Assembly (NCBI RefSeq): GCF_033958435.1 | Contig: NC_134167.1 | Coordinates: forward strand, 8,080,001-8,144,000 | Direction of reading: 5' to 3' | Source: Carettochelys insculpta | Taxonomy: Eukaryota > Chordata > Testudines > Carettochelyidae | DNA: 64,000 nt | Part shown: positions 18,515-33,300 of the stretch, in pieces | Layout: the number at the start of each line of letters is the position of its first letter | Numbering within the stretch: position 1 is the first letter of the stretch | Notes under the pieces: generated by a model | The model's input: the letters and a program-made list of their open reading frames with translations, nothing else | Databases searched by the model: none | Told to the model about the DNA's origin: nothing | Position numbers and translations under genes: made by a program

Positions 18515-21500
18515 CTGTTGAATTTCATACACTGGCGTCAATAAATATTTTACATTATATCTGCTTGTTATGTGTTTTTGTTGCAGCTCGATAATTCAGT
18601 GGCCCTCTGTCCAAAAATTCAGTTACAATATGAAAAAATTCACATTAATTGGAACATTCAGAACAATTTATTGAAGTCAACCTCAAGCAAAATTTTAAAT
18701 CAGTGGAATGTCATTAAAAACCTTTCCAAATTAATCCTCACAGAAGCAAAACACATCTGAATTCCAAAGTATTTGTAAAATAAAAAAGGCAACATCTCAG
18801 TAAATATAATGTACAAAAATTATATGATCCTACCATCACAACATTCAGTAAGAAGCTAAAATATTACAGGCAATTCTAAATATACTCTACTTGTTGACAT
18901 TAAGCCATCTATATACAGGTTAACCAAGCTTTACAGGTTTCACACTATGCAAGAGAACATAGGCCAAACAACAACCCCACCCCCACCCCCAAATTGTATA
19001 TCTCAAAATCTATGCGGCAACATCAAGTCATAATACAGTAATGTCCCAGTGGAACATCCCCAGGGAAAATTAACACTACTTTGTTAGTGTCAAGAGCTTC
19101 CAGACAAGTTTTAGAAACTCCTAAGATATTGACTTCAGTGAATATTGATGCTTCATTATTAAAGACTCAAGTGATTTAGTTAAAAGAACAATTCACAGAA
19201 TCTACAAAGATAGTTACAGATAAACAAAATCTACAGAAATAACAACTCTACAAAGGTCATTGTTACAGATAAAGATTACATGGAAATGAAAACAGAATCT
19301 GTAGGTATCTGTGTGTGTTGTGCAATATCACTTGTGTAGGTACAAATGGATTAAAATTTTTAATAGCAACCCAAAATATGCATACCCTTATACAAAAAAA
19401 AGACAATGTTATTACTAGCCAGCTGTAATAGTTATTTATCATCTTGGTTTTCAGTGGCAACATGATTAGTTTGCTTATAAATGAAAAAAAAAAAAAAACA
19501 CTAGAAATGAGATACTGATCAACATTAATGAATAGGAAGTAAATGTATTTCATCCAGTCTCTCTGTAAACCAAAACTGAAGAATTCCTTAAAACATCCAG
19601 TGCTAGGCTATGGGACATATGTTTGGGAGAGGGTCAAACATAGCTGCTTTTCAAGCTAGAAGAGACACCATTAAAAATGGCAGCTCTCTCTCTCTTGTGC
19701 ACAAATGCAATCAGTACCACATGATAAACAATGAATGAATGAATGGCTTTGGCAAATTCACATCCATTATCCCTTTTTGTATCATCCTAGATGAAATACA
19801 GAGTTTAGGTTTTATGACACCACCCCCCCAAAAAAAAAAAAGGCAGAGAGATATCCCTTCACTAGGGTAAAAAGAACCTGAGTTTGTGTCTCAGGAGGGG
19901 ATTATAATAGGAAACAAGCGTTTTTGGTTGGGTTTTTTTTTTTCCTTTTTCTGAAAAACATCTTCAATACACCCAGAATTTCAGGAGTGTATAATAAGTG
20001 CAAATGTCTTTTGCTATACAAAAATAAGTGGCGTGGGGTGAGGGAGTTCATACAATATTATAAAATAAAGGACATCAAAATTTTTTTATGTTTTCTCATG
20101 ACATACACTTCTCATTAAGTGCATACATAAGTGTGACATATCTGCTTCGATAAATCTCTCCATTTTGCTTTGAATACACTATACACTGGGAGTGGAAAGT
20201 AATTTTTAACTCAAGGGGAAAGTAAAGAGACTTTTGATGTCATATACAAAAAAGTGTTATCTATGTATAAATAAAATAGCTGTAAAAATAATGAACTGCA
20301 GAGAGCTTCAAGTACATTAAACCCTGAATTCGATGAGGCAGAGGTTTCAATGTTAAAGTGACAACTTCGTACCAGAGGCAGACATTCTCATTCCCCTCCC
20401 CTACCCCCACCCAGATTTTTTTTCTTCGTAAAGTTCAGTATATACATAGTTTACGTCTAGAGGTTCACTTTCAATTATGTCTAGTCATAGTTTCCTGGTG
20501 GAATCAGAAAGACACAAAGATATAACAAGTTTTTAGTGGAAAGGCCAAACAAAGCATTCTTAACCCTCTCACTCCATGTCAGATTCTCAAAATCTCTGGT
20601 GGTAAAAGTAATGCAGGTAAATTCAGCCAGAAAAAGCTGCTCTTACTGTTAGATGTCCTGAACCGCAAATACGTTCCACCCTTACGTCCTACTGACAGGA
20701 TAACAAGCCAAGATTACTCAAAAACAGTAGCAATTAATTCTTATACCATTAGGGCATGGGCTGAAGAACCTGTGACCTGAACAAAGATGCATATTCTGTA
20801 ACAAAAGCACTCCAATAAACCAGCAATGTCTGTACAGGGAAGCCCACCTATTCATTGCATTACGATGTAGACAGCACAATAAGCAGCTCTAGAGTCAGTT
20901 GTCTGTTGAAAATTTGACCCTATTTTAAAGTTTATAGACAAAAATCCAAATGAAGAAAAATGCAATTGGCACCTCCTTTACCTAAGAATGGGCTACCAGG
21001 TTATTATATGCAATAGATTAGAGTGCTTCATTTTCCAGCCAGAATGTAAGTAAAACAGCAGCATTCTTTGCTTTGCAGAAAATTTTATAACTTTGGGCTA
21101 AAACTTCCAAACCAAAAAGGCTAGCATTCTTCCTAGAATTCAGTTCAGAGACACAGAAAGTTGAAATCAAGAGCACAAAATATGCAGGAAAAATTGATAA
21201 ATTAAAATGTTAGTATTTACAGTAACAATTCTCTTTATTACACAGTTATTTTATCCTTCCATTAATTTTAAATAATGTTACAGAACATGATTAAAATTTG
21301 TTTTCAGCATTCTGTGTTCTACATACAAACCATCACCAAAATAAAGAGAATCCCCAGTTATCAACCGACTTCAACCACATGTTCCTCTCTTATGTTACTA
21401 AAAACCTTTCTGGTGCACTGGAAATTCCCCCTCTGTCCAGCAATTAGAAAAGCAATTCATTTTATACTCATAATTATACACATTGAAAAGCTATCCTTGT

Positions 21501-23878
21501 CCTCAGATAACTAATTTTTCAGCCCAGCTGTTGGTTGTTTTCAGATAGTTTTCTTATCTAAAGGATTACACAAGGATAACCAGGAAGAATTTTGAAACAA
21601 AAGACAAAGTGACATGGCAGAGGAGTGACAACTGACTCCATGATCCTTGCAGCATATGATTTGCTAAATTTTCAGAATACCTTCATATACTTAGTTACAC
21701 CTAACATGCTGATATGGCATAGAACAACTTCCGAACATTTCACATGACAATATTTTGAAACTGCTGTCAGCTCACTGACATCTCGAATGCTTAAGAAAGG
21801 CATTCCCCCCATTCAATGAAAAGACAGCGTCAACATATTATGAAAGAAAGCAGATGGGTCACCATACAGTATTTGCAAAGTTCAGTACTTTCTGGCTTAC
21901 CCATATCCAAAACTCATATGAAAAATAGAAAACCTAATATTTTATTATACAATGTAAACTGATCAGGTCTTTTGGACACTAGCAACGAAAGACCTTGTTG
22001 GGAATTTTAGAAAAGGGTGGAAACCCTTTCCATTAAGAGCTTTATTTTTTTTTTTAATAAAAAGAAAAACAAAAAGGCTAAGAAAAATAAAATACTATTT
22101 TGTTTAAATATTTGTTTTTTTGCAAAAATACCAAAATATAGCACTGCTTACAAGCAAAATTAGTGTTTTAGACATTCACTTTAGTACTTGCCATAACAGG
22201 GTAAGTGATCTGTATTTTCCATCAGCACTCTAAAGGGAAAGATCACATGTGAAATCTATACTACATAACAAAACAAACAAAAAACTCCAAACAAACCGAG
22301 TTTACTCAAAAGGAATCTGCAAATTGTTCCAAGAGGAATTGCCACCAGGTCAGTTAAAATGGCATTTCTGGTGCTTCAAAGACTGTAGTGTACCATGTTA
22401 ATTTTGCAATTGCACAAAAAAGAAAAAAAGTATAAAATCTGACACTCCACCCCTCTTGGAATAGAAATAATTTAAAAATGCAGAAGGAAATCTGGGCTGA
22501 AGGCAAGCCATATTCACAAATTCCATGGTGTTTTTGCTACCCTTTTATTACTACTTTCTGGAACTGAGATGTTACCATGTACCTGCAGCTATTTTTCCCA
22601 GAGAAAATGCTGAGTGTTTTTCAGACTGAATGAAAAGTTCTATATCTCAGCCATGTGCCAACCGTTCCTGGGTATTAATTCCTTTCATGTAACGGGTGCT
22701 CTGGGACACCGAGTCACAGAAGGTTAGTGTAAAGATAGCAAGTAACATAAATACATCACCCATTGCCTACAAAAGTAAAGGATTACAGTTGACCACATGA
22801 ACTATAGGAATATACCCATACTTTAAAAGATTGAGTGCCTTAGTATAAACTCAATATACCCTGCTAATTCAGGAAGTGCTTTTAAGAACCGAGTTTTTGC
22901 TACTGCATAAAAACCAACCAAGATATATTTAATTGGACAATTTATTCCCTTCCCCCCTGCAAACCCACACAGCCCTGCTCTTCAAAACACTAAGCTGATC
23001 ACGCATACCTTTAACATGCAGAAACTCCCTTTGAAACCAGTATAAGTTGGGGAGGGAGGTAACAAGCATCAGGCTCTAAGAGACTGATCCTGAAACAAGT
23101 GCAGATTCGACATCTGATGATAACACCGAGAAAAGGATTCAATCTTGCACCTACCAAAGTCAATGACAAAGCCTGCAATAACTCCAACAAAAGCAAAATC
23201 AATGCTTTAGCTACAATGAATGTAGTGCAATGTTCAGATGACTAAATTGCCCATGAATCCTCTCCACTGGTCTCCAAATTAAGCGAGGCAGACAAGTGAC
23301 CACTGTGCAATTAAGCTCTTTCTATGCTTCGTCAGCTAACACAATGCATTTTAGCAATGAGGGCCCATAATTCTTTCCCCTTCCTTTCTTGTTAAAAATA
23401 CCTCATGAAATAAAAAGCACTTCAAGAGAACAAAACTGGATATCGTACCCGATTTCTTATGTGAAAATCTTTACATTATTTATCGGGAAGTTAAGCATAA
23501 TGACATGAAATCCATCATCTCAAAAGACTTTTGAAGATGAAATGCTTCTATCCCAGTTGCATTCATTGTCCACTGGTCTGAAACTCATGTCATTCCTGAT
23601 GGGGTTAAATGATAGGTATTTGTAGATGCAGGGGGGCACAACTGGTACCTTTTCTTTTTGCTTAATAACGAGACATATGCAACACACCAGATTGCTCTTG
23701 CTACTCAATTTTCTTTCTTCTTTTTTTTTTTTTTAAAGATGCACTGACTGATCAAGACCAGAATCCTCAACATCCTGTAAAATTAAATAAATAAATATGC
23801 TATGTTTTCCTTTCTACACTCTCAAAGAATATATTTTAACACAATATTCTTTTCAACATCAAAAGGTTTGGTTTTTTT

Positions 23879-23894
23879 GTTTGTTTGTTTGTTT
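23879..23894. repeat. (GTTT)4 microsatellite
   Basis: Four tandem GTTT units directly upstream of the NSD3 stop region in the 3' UTR. Confidence 0.9.
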
Positions 23895-24155
23895 CTTAAG
23901 AAAGCCAAGACATTTCTGTTTTCCAACAGTAAGAAGTGCTGAAGCACATTCAAGGGTTAGGTAAGAAAAAGACCAGGAGTGGGAGTTGTGGGGGAGACAA
24001 GACACCATTGACTGCTTCTGCCTGCCAAGATTATTTAATCTGGTCCCTTTCCCAGTTCCAGCAAGGCGGCGCTGATGATGAAGACTGAGTATGTCGTAGC
24101 AGTCTCTTCAAACTCTTCACCTATTTGCCATTTGTTGTTTGTTTTGTAACAAATT

Positions 24156-24397
24156 TTATTCCTTTGTTTCCTCTCCAGGATTCTGTGGTTGCAATTTGCA
24201 TTTTATCTTGCTCCAATATTCTGGTGCCATGGGAGATTTAGGGTTGTGTTCAGAGCAGCAGAGACGACCATCCAATGCTGATGCCACTAGAGCTCCCTTC
24301 TCATGACCTTTACAGAATGAGTGAGGGCAAAACTCACAGAATGAAACCGCAGGATTGTTACAGATGTCACACTGGTGCCATGGACATTCCCACTTTC
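24156..24397 (-). CDS. NSD3: NSD3 last coding exon: C5HCH and stop
   Basis: It encodes [20 protein letters not shown], then [16 protein letters not shown] and CSEH...EYWSKIKCK, ending GEETKE with TAA at 24158-24156. It completes the Cys-His-rich module that follows the last PHD. Confidence 0.98.
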
Positions 24398-27300
24398 CTG
24401 AATACGGAAGAAGAGAGGGAGAGAAAGGAGGGAGACAGGAAGTTGAAGTTAGTTTACACCTGGGATAGACACTGGAATTCATCTTTGTCACTCTGTGCAG
24501 TATAGAGCCATTCAACTCTATGCAGAAAAAATGCTTCCCAAAAGCCAGATTTTACTAAAGTTCCTGCCTCTGTCTTTCACAAGGACTGAACTGGAAGCAT
24601 TTATTGATAAATTTACATTTTTGAGCCTCAGGTTGTCTGTAAGCAAAACACTACTGTACTGTAGTGCCAAATATAAGCGGAACGACCTGCCTTGGCATCA
24701 GAATACATTGTGTCCTTGCAAGATGGAGAGCTGGCTTCTATGCACATCTGATTCATGAAATTCACTGTCTTATGCATGAGAATACAGTAATCATTTGGAG
24801 AATACACTGACTGAAACAGATGGCCTAAATCAATCTTTATAACAGAATCACAACATACTACATTGTCAAAAACACTGAATGCCTGAATCCTGAAAAATAA
24901 ATGAGAAGGTGGCTCAGACAAGAATGGGCTGGGGAAACGACATATTTAAGCACAAGCAAGCAAGCAGGGATAACGACAAAAAGTATGCAGGCAGGCATTA
25001 GCATAACCATATGTCCAACAGTCAGGCTGTAAAATCAGACTGAGCATGTCAAAAAGGAAGGTTACAGTTTCTCATTTCCCTCACACAGAAACCATGTTAT
25101 AGTCCTTTAAAACGGTTTGCTGTGGAGAAAACAGGAAGCACCCTCTTCTTCTGCACTGCATCTGTAGCATGCCGAGAGAGTAAAAACAGCACCAAGACAA
25201 GACTCCAGATCTTTAGTGTGGTTGTGCTTGCCACCACCAGGACAGGTAAAAACCAAAATTTACTTCTTGAAATCATTCACCAGTGTTTTCTTGCTGACCA
25301 TATTTAATTAGTTGTGTCCCTAGTAAAGACAATTTGGAAGGAAGCTTTCTGTACTTCCATATATTGCTGTCCTGAACAGGCACGTCTCAGACTGAGCTCC
25401 ATTCATAGCACAAAATCTTCCATTTAGTTCACTCATGGATTAATGTGAGCCTTCAGTTCAATTTGGTCAAGGTCTCTAGAAACACAGTTTAAAAAGAGGG
25501 ATAAAGTATTCCTGTTTTGTTTTTAAATATCATTTATTACTGGATAATTTGCAACTGAACTACAAAGAGCTGCCCTTTTAATAAATAAGGCAAAAGAGAG
25601 AAACTATGAAAGAGACCCAGAAAACCCACATGATTAAAATGTAAGAGATAGAGAGAGACCATTACAAATTTAAGCTCTGCCACGTGCTGTGCACAGCTGA
25701 TGTCATAAGCACTGCCATGTGATATGAACTTGGAAGCCATATGAGACCAAGACTGACTGACTGACTATGTCAATGAAAATAAAATGAGCAAATGAGATCA
25801 AAAGAGAAGCAAGCAAGCTATGACTTCATTACAGAGCCTGATTAACTGTTTGCTGGCCATTTGTATCTCTGCTGTGATTCTTCTTTAGAAATATTGTTGC
25901 CTAAGGAGATTTCTCACCGCAGAAGAGCATTGTCAAACCAACTGTGCCACATGTGGACATCACAGCTTGGATTAAGCTAAAACTTTATCAAGCATGAATC
26001 CCTGAAGCAGGCAAATACTCTAGTGGCCATGGCAAAACACTTACCAAATGGTGGTTGAGTCAGGTTAAGGCATAGGAGGTGGTATGCTTTGGGGCAGTCC
26101 TTTTTGTCACACATAACTAGCTCTCCTCCATCTCCACACTGGAAACAGTTGTCCTCATGCATCTGCTTCTGCTCTGTTTTTATTTTCCGTTTCTTCTGCT
26201 TCAGCTTAGCATTCTTGGCCTTCTCTTCATTCGCTGTTGCAAATGCCGTCTGGCAGTTAGAGGGAAAGGTCACAACAATAATAGTTTTAGTTAAGAAGCA
26301 ACAGTCATTTTAAATAGCCACATGGCTCCCAAATAGTCAGCTGTGGGTTATTATTTCTGCAAATCATGATCAACGAAATCAAGTCTACCTCATAACTCCC
26401 ACTGCCACCTCCCACACCATGCACAGGTCTGAAACAGTTAGAATGCTGCCAGATTACTTTAGTGAGCTGTAGTATTACGCTAATATTCAAAGGCCCAAGG
26501 AGGATTGGTCCCTATTGAAATAGGATCTATATTCACACAGATACAATCTCTTCCTCAGAGACCTTATACATAATTGGTATGCAAGCAGAGACATCTCTGC
26601 CTCTACAGAGATGGTATTTCACAAGCTGACTGAGGACAGCACTCTGGGCTAGGACAAGAATGAAGCACAATGGCAAGACAAGTTTCCAGATCCTCAAACA
26701 TGCAGAGGAATTCCAAAATGCTTTTCATATAAGATTAAAATCAGGAGAACAGCATGACAAAAAGGCTGGTGGTTGTTTTAAGTCAAGCACCTAAATATGA
26801 CAGGACTATTCCATGCCATGTCTGGGTAGCTTGCTGGCTGGTACTTCCCTTCATCTTAAAGGTGGATACATGCACAATAGTACAAACTTGTAAAGTTTTT
26901 AGGGAACCTTCAAAGTACCAAAGAGGTATAAGACATTCCATTAAATGAAACACACCTCTATTCACTCTCCTCCCTCAAAAAGCTTTCAGTAAAAATGCCT
27001 TGAGCTCAATTTTTATTCCTGTACAACTAACCTTTGGCCGTACTCCTAGGAAGCCACTGCAGTTTTCTGCTCCACAATGGCATTCAGTCCTCCCATTGCC
27101 CAAACAGTCCAAATTATAATTAAATGTTAATTCCATCCCTGAAATTTAAAGAGAAACTATTAACATACAAGATGTGCGGGGAGATATACACATGTCAATT
27201 CAACGTCAGCATTTTCTCTTATTGTATTAAAATCACTGTTTTTCAAAGGGCAGTTATAAGATCACAATATTTATAACTGCATAAAAAATATTGAGGTGAA

Positions 27301-30300
27301 ATGTACTGATGAAGCAACAGCTAGAAAAGTTGTGAACAACAAGGCAGAGGAAAAAGCTCAGAACCCACCTTCTGAGGATGACAAATCAGTTTTATTCTAA
27401 AATCAAATGATGATTTAAGAACCAAGAACTCTGTGGTTGTAGAACTACAAGCTTCTGAGCCTGGTTGCAGCCCTAGCATGGAAATAATTTATTTTTCTCT
27501 CAGAGAAGCCACAAAATATTTTTCCAATACTGCTAGGGGACATTTTCCCATTTGGATAAACACTGAATATCCTCCTTCATAGTTTTTGTGAACAGGGACA
27601 AAACATCCTCCTTCAACTTTGTGTATACAGTAAACCCCCTATATGCGCAATTTCAACTTGCGCTTAACATGCTGCTCTGGGAGCCAAGAAACTGACCAGA
27701 GCTGGTGCACTCGTCAGTTTCCCAGGCCCGGCAAGCCCAGGGGAGCTGGAAGCCAAAAGCCAGGCTGCCGCCTAGTCCCCAGATCCCCTACACTTGCTGG
27801 AGCCATGAAACTGACCAGGGCTTGTGCCCTCATCAGTTCCTGGCGCTTCTGAGATGCACAGGAAATTTGACTTATGCCGGGGGTGGGGGTGGGGGGAATC
27901 TATCGTACAGTGTCAAGATGGCTTTGGACAAGACTGGAGCACTACATATAGCTTTTCCTACCGATCACAGAGAAACCTGACTTATTTTATCACTTTAATC
28001 TTGGTTTAAAGTGGCAGATTAATTGCCAAGTGTTTAGTATCAGGAAGCTGTTCTAGATCTGATGTTAAGGAAAAGATCTGAAACTGAATGTCTGTGCTAG
28101 TTGACAAGGTCTATGCAGACATGGCAATAAAAGTTAACATTGAATTTCCTGGGTTTCCAAGTAGTAGAGGAAACCTCTGCTTGTTTTTGTTTGTGGTAAA
28201 AAGTTCCATATTTAATATTCTGCATTTTATATCAGCTGTGTCTAGACTAGCCCCCAGCTTCGAAGGGAGAGTGGTTATTAGGGTGTTGGGAGATTAGTAA
28301 TGAAGTGCTGTGGTGCATAAGCAGCTCTTCATTAGGCTAAACCTCCCCTTTGGCAACTTTGAAGTGCCAACTTGCATGTAGCCATGGGTACTTTGAGGTG
28401 CCTGCGTTCCTTCGAAGTCCCTTTACCCCTCAATTTTTTTTTCACACTTCGAAGTTGCCACGGGGAGATTTAGCCTAACACAGTACTGCATATGCACCGC
28501 GGCACATCATTAGTAATCTCCTAACACCCTAATTACCATGCCCCCTTCGAAGTTGGGGGCTAGTCTAGACACAGCCATCAAGCTGCTCCTAATGAGGCAG
28601 TACATATTAAAAGACAAGAACTTCTTGATTGTGCATTTTCTTTGTCTCAAAGGATAATTTAAAGTCATTGTAAATACCAATGCAACCAAACAACTTCCAG
28701 ACGGGAAAAAAATGGAAGTGGCAACAGATTCCCACTTAAGAAGAAGAGGACACGTGCAGGCAGGAGACTGTTTACCTGCAGGAATATCACAAAGGGCAAA
28801 GAGTCCAACTCTCACATCCCCGTTCACTGTCCATTTCTGTGTTTCACAGTTCGGATTACAACTGTGGTTCATAAAACGAGAATAATTTCCTTTTGGACCA
28901 GCGTCTATTATCCGGTCCTTATAAAGAGAGAGACAAAAACACCAGTTGAGGATCAGATTAAACAAAAGTCTTCTTTTGACACGTTAAGAAACTACAACGG
29001 TAGATAATATATTTAGACAAGTATCAGAGGGGTAGCAGTGTTAGTCTGTATCCACAAAAACAACGAGAAGTACTACGGCACCTTATAGACAAACGAAGTG
29101 GGTCTTTCCCCACAAAAGCTTATGCTCCAATATATCTGTTAGTCTATAAGGTGCCATAGGAGTTATTATTATATTTAGACAGGCACTTGATAAATGAGTT
29201 AACGGACAGTGACTTTTCCTGGGTGGTCGTGGGGAGACGACGGACACAGGACACACTTTTTCCTAAAGCTCTTCAATGCTTACGCAGGGAGAAATAAATG
29301 GCTCCCAGCATTGCTAATGAGCTCTGGATCCTTCCATCTCAGATTCAACACCAGTCCTGGGCAATACAGACCTAAATGGTTACCCTCTAAAAACAAATGT
29401 CTGGTGACTGATCAGAAGTACGTTGGCTCTATCAGAGAGCTATCCACATTCCACTATGATAGTCCTGTTGGTAATATCAGCAGGAATACTACACACTGAA
29501 TGCATCATGGGAATTAACCTCCCTACCTCCTGCCTGAAAGGAAGACTTCACTCTGTGAATTATCACCTGCACTAAATTCATTATATTTCAGTTAGAAGTG
29601 AAAGAAAATGTAATTCATGTGCTTTAAACAAGAACTCTGATTCTCCCAGGTCTTGAGGCCTAGTCCCTTAAGCAGCAGTACATTTTATATTGTAGAGATC
29701 TGATGCTTTACCTTTGTGACAGTTAACATATAAAAATTGGTTATGCTGTTCTCATGGGCACGTTTGATCCGCAATCTGCATTCTTCTTCATCAATTAGCT
29801 CACCAACATACTCATTTACAAATTCACCCTGCAAAATCAACCAAAGAAACCCATGCTTATTGCTTGGTCTCTGTACACTTAAACAATGGAGGAAACATCG
29901 CAAATGGGATGGGAAGGCCCTCAGAGATCAGTTTTGTCTACTGCAAGGCCTGAGTAGAGTGGCTTCTAAGGATAATCAATGTAGTGAGAACTGGTTAAAA
30001 CAAATTACTGTATAACAGTGACCTGTATAGAAATATATATATGGGCTCAAGTATAAAAGTTACAGAATCATGCTTCAAAATGGAAGGATCCTAAGTAGAA
30101 CTTTTAATGAAGTGGCAATTTAAAAATGGTTATTCTGTTCTCAAGGACATATTTGATGAGTTGTAGCTTCCTTGGTCAATTGCATACAGCCTATCCAAGG
30201 CTCCACTTGTATTTCTGTCCTATTAAGGTGTGTATGGCCAAACTATAGAAAATTAGCACATTTTTTATAACAATATATTCAAACACCAATGAGAAAATAC

Positions 30301-33300
30301 CACCTAGGCATTACGTAATATTAAATATAAAGACAAAGAAAACCAGAGTTAAGACTGCTTCTCCATGCATTTGTCCAAGAAACAGCAGCACATCTACAAA
30401 TATTCTACATTATTTGGAGTTTCACTGGCAATATTTTAAATCACATGCTTTTTTTTTAAAATAAATTCCAGGATAACACACAGATGCTCACAGAATTTCA
30501 ACCTCATAAGACAACACAGCCTACTGTTCTGCTAAACAATTTCACCGCATAATATTTGAACTGTTCACCTTTAATGGGAGTTTTAACAGCCAATAATGAA
30601 CAAGGAAAGTTTGTGATAATGAAGTTTTAATGTAGAACAGATATTACAAAACTGGCTTAAATAATTAAACCACTAAAAACAAAAGTTAAAAATGAGCCTT
30701 CAGGCTGACTGTGTATTCCCAGCTTTCATGTGATGGACTTGGAAATGGCCAGGAAATGAAGATACCTTGATACAAGGGAGTTAACACTCAGCACATTGAG
30801 GGTAATTTTATTGCAAGTCAACAATTCTAATGCTCAAAAATTTCTAGAAGTAGTTCTTTGAGATGCTCAAATTTAAGCGTCAAGCAAGTGTCTTGAGTAG
30901 TTTCAAGTGTTTGTTTAAATAAAATAATAGTACCAACACATTACAGACTACGTGGTGTCAACCGTCTGACAAAGTTTATGAAAGCCAAGAGCTCTTTCAG
31001 CTGGTTCTGGGAATGGCTCCAGAAAGATCCATCCAGAAACATGGCTATCACATTTTGGAGCTTTGAAAGGCAAAAGACTGTACTGAAGGAGAAGATTATG
31101 CGGATGACTTTTTCAAAAACATTTAAGTCCCAATGGAAATGGGATTCAGGTTCCAATGGACACTGGCTCCTAAGTTACTTGGGTAAATTGGTCATCTCTA
31201 GGGTGAAGTTTTCAGAAGTACCTCTCTTCTTTTCCCCTATTAAAGGTGCCATTGATAAAGAATTTTTAGTGGAACTCCCATGGGACAAATACATTGTTTT
31301 ATATACTTAGTATGTGCAGAAGTTCACAGAAAATCCACCATAGAAATGTTATGAACATTTACCACATACTTGGTGCACAAAGCAACTGAAGAGTTAAAAT
31401 GTGTTCTTTGTCAATTTACTATGGTTTCCTCTAGTTACTTGCTAGTATGTGATTTAAGTACCTACAAGTAGTACTGTCCCAAGTCTAATCAAAGGTTTAT
31501 AGTTTCAGTTGAAGTGATTACCAACACAGAAACTTACTTAAAATTGGTCTGTACAAACACCTGTGATACTGCCACTGGCAAATGAACACCTGACACATCC
31601 ACTTAGGCTCCACACAACATTTCTCTATGCCAAATTACTATATACAGTAAACTAAGTTACCAAACAAAACAAAATGGATAGCCTAACTAGAACTGACAAA
31701 AGCAAAGAATTCACAGTTAAAGAGTTGATACTATGCCTTTGCTCAAGGCCATTTGCCTGGGTATTGCTGGGTCACTTCAGACTAGTATATTATCCTATAC
31801 TATCTAGGTGTAACATTTAAGCGGTATGTAACAAGGATGAGAGACCATTCAGAATCTCTTTGCTTTTGTCTAACTGCTGAAGTCACACTTTGGAGCTAAA
31901 CACATCATCATCCAACAGCGCACAAATCACGTCCAGCTACAATCCAAAAATGTCACATCGGGATTCCCAGTCTGGGCAGCAGTCAGTGTCATTTAACAGA
32001 GAATTGCAGTGAAGACCTTACACAGCGTTTTAAGTCCACCAGAACTGCAGAATGTGCCTTCACCATGAGAAGTTCCAGAATACCTTCTTTAGCAAGATGT
32101 GTGCAAATTCAAAGTGAAGAAAATATGAAGCCAATTGAGAGCAAAAGGGTGCCCTGGAGTGAACTCTGAAGATGCAGGTCAAATGATAAAAACAACTTGT
32201 CCTGAAGTCTTAATTGTCCATTCCATCTGCAGCCATTGCTGGATCTTCTGTTCTTCAGGTGCGCTCAGCCTCCTCCTTGTTCAGAAACAACGAAGCCTGC
32301 ATGAGTAAGAGCAAAACATACATCTGTCCATCAAATCCAATCCTCTGCCTGGCAAGTTAAAGCAGCCGTGAAATCCAGGCCCATCATCCTCATGCTTGCC
32401 TCGAAGTAGAGCAAGACTGCAATCCAGTGCAAGATTTTGTTTTTCCATATCAACTGTTGCACATCCCACCTGAATCCCAGTGGCTAATCCCAGGCTGGTG
32501 TCCCCCGGAACACAGTGTGCAGCGATACAGTGTAAAGGAAAACCAAAATGATCCATTTCCAGGATCTTTATTACATAGTTGGGAAAGTACTTTCATTCCC
32601 CACCCCCAAAAGCACAGCTATCCCATCTGCTTACACCCTCCTAAAGACTCCAATCACTCTAACATTTATGTTAAGTCCTCAATATTTCCTGAAGCTAATC
32701 AGTTCTTGGTGCTTTCTGCTATAACAAGTGCACCACGTCCATCAACAGAAATCTCTGTGTCTTCATTATTCTTCTCTGCCTTCTTGAACTTTAAACAAGA
32801 ACTTAAGTGTGTTGTCCAATGTAGCCTGATCACCAAAAGCCTTTTATTAATCCCCTCTGAGTTCTTCTGAAATAAATCCAGTCTGAAGAGTTGAGTGTCA
32901 AGGAGGCTATGTCAGCTCCCTGGTGATCAGTGGTTTGTAAGAGCAATGCTGAATTCCCTCCCTCTCCCAATCCAGACAACGTGCTACTGGGAACTGCAGA
33001 ATGATCATGTTACCACGTCAGAGCTCAAAAGAAAGGCAAAAGAAAGTCCAGAAAGCTACCTTGAAGGAACCCCTTGGAAAGAGGCTCACCACCTGAGGTT
33101 GCCCCATCTCCCATCCTTTGAGTTACTTCATATCATGAAGTGTGATTAATTTCATTTGCTGTGTTAACTCTGGGGTTGAGGGAAAGAGAAAATAGTGGCG
33201 GTGCATTTAAATTTTTTATTCCCATCCCTCTAAAACTCTAGCATCTTCAATAGCCAAGCTTGGTCAAGAGAGCATCTGAAACCATTAAGAAACTATTTTT

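Larger units (their letters stand above)
18490..24155 (-). other. NSD3: NSD3 long 3' UTR
   Basis: AT-rich sequence after the NSD3 stop with homopolymer A/T runs and no recognisable transposon over about 5.6 kb, unlike the introns on either side. That absence fits a single constrained terminal exon. The open frames inside are short and unrelated to known proteins. A GTTT repeat lies at 23879-23894. Confidence 0.65.

Noticed and set aside
30978..31310. 110-codon frame on the plus strand
   Set aside because: No similarity, antisense inside an NSD3 intron, and it overlaps a possible old repeat.
32427..32870. 147-codon frame on the plus strand
   Set aside because: No recognisable domain, no splice partners and intronic position; length is not unusual for chance in this composition.
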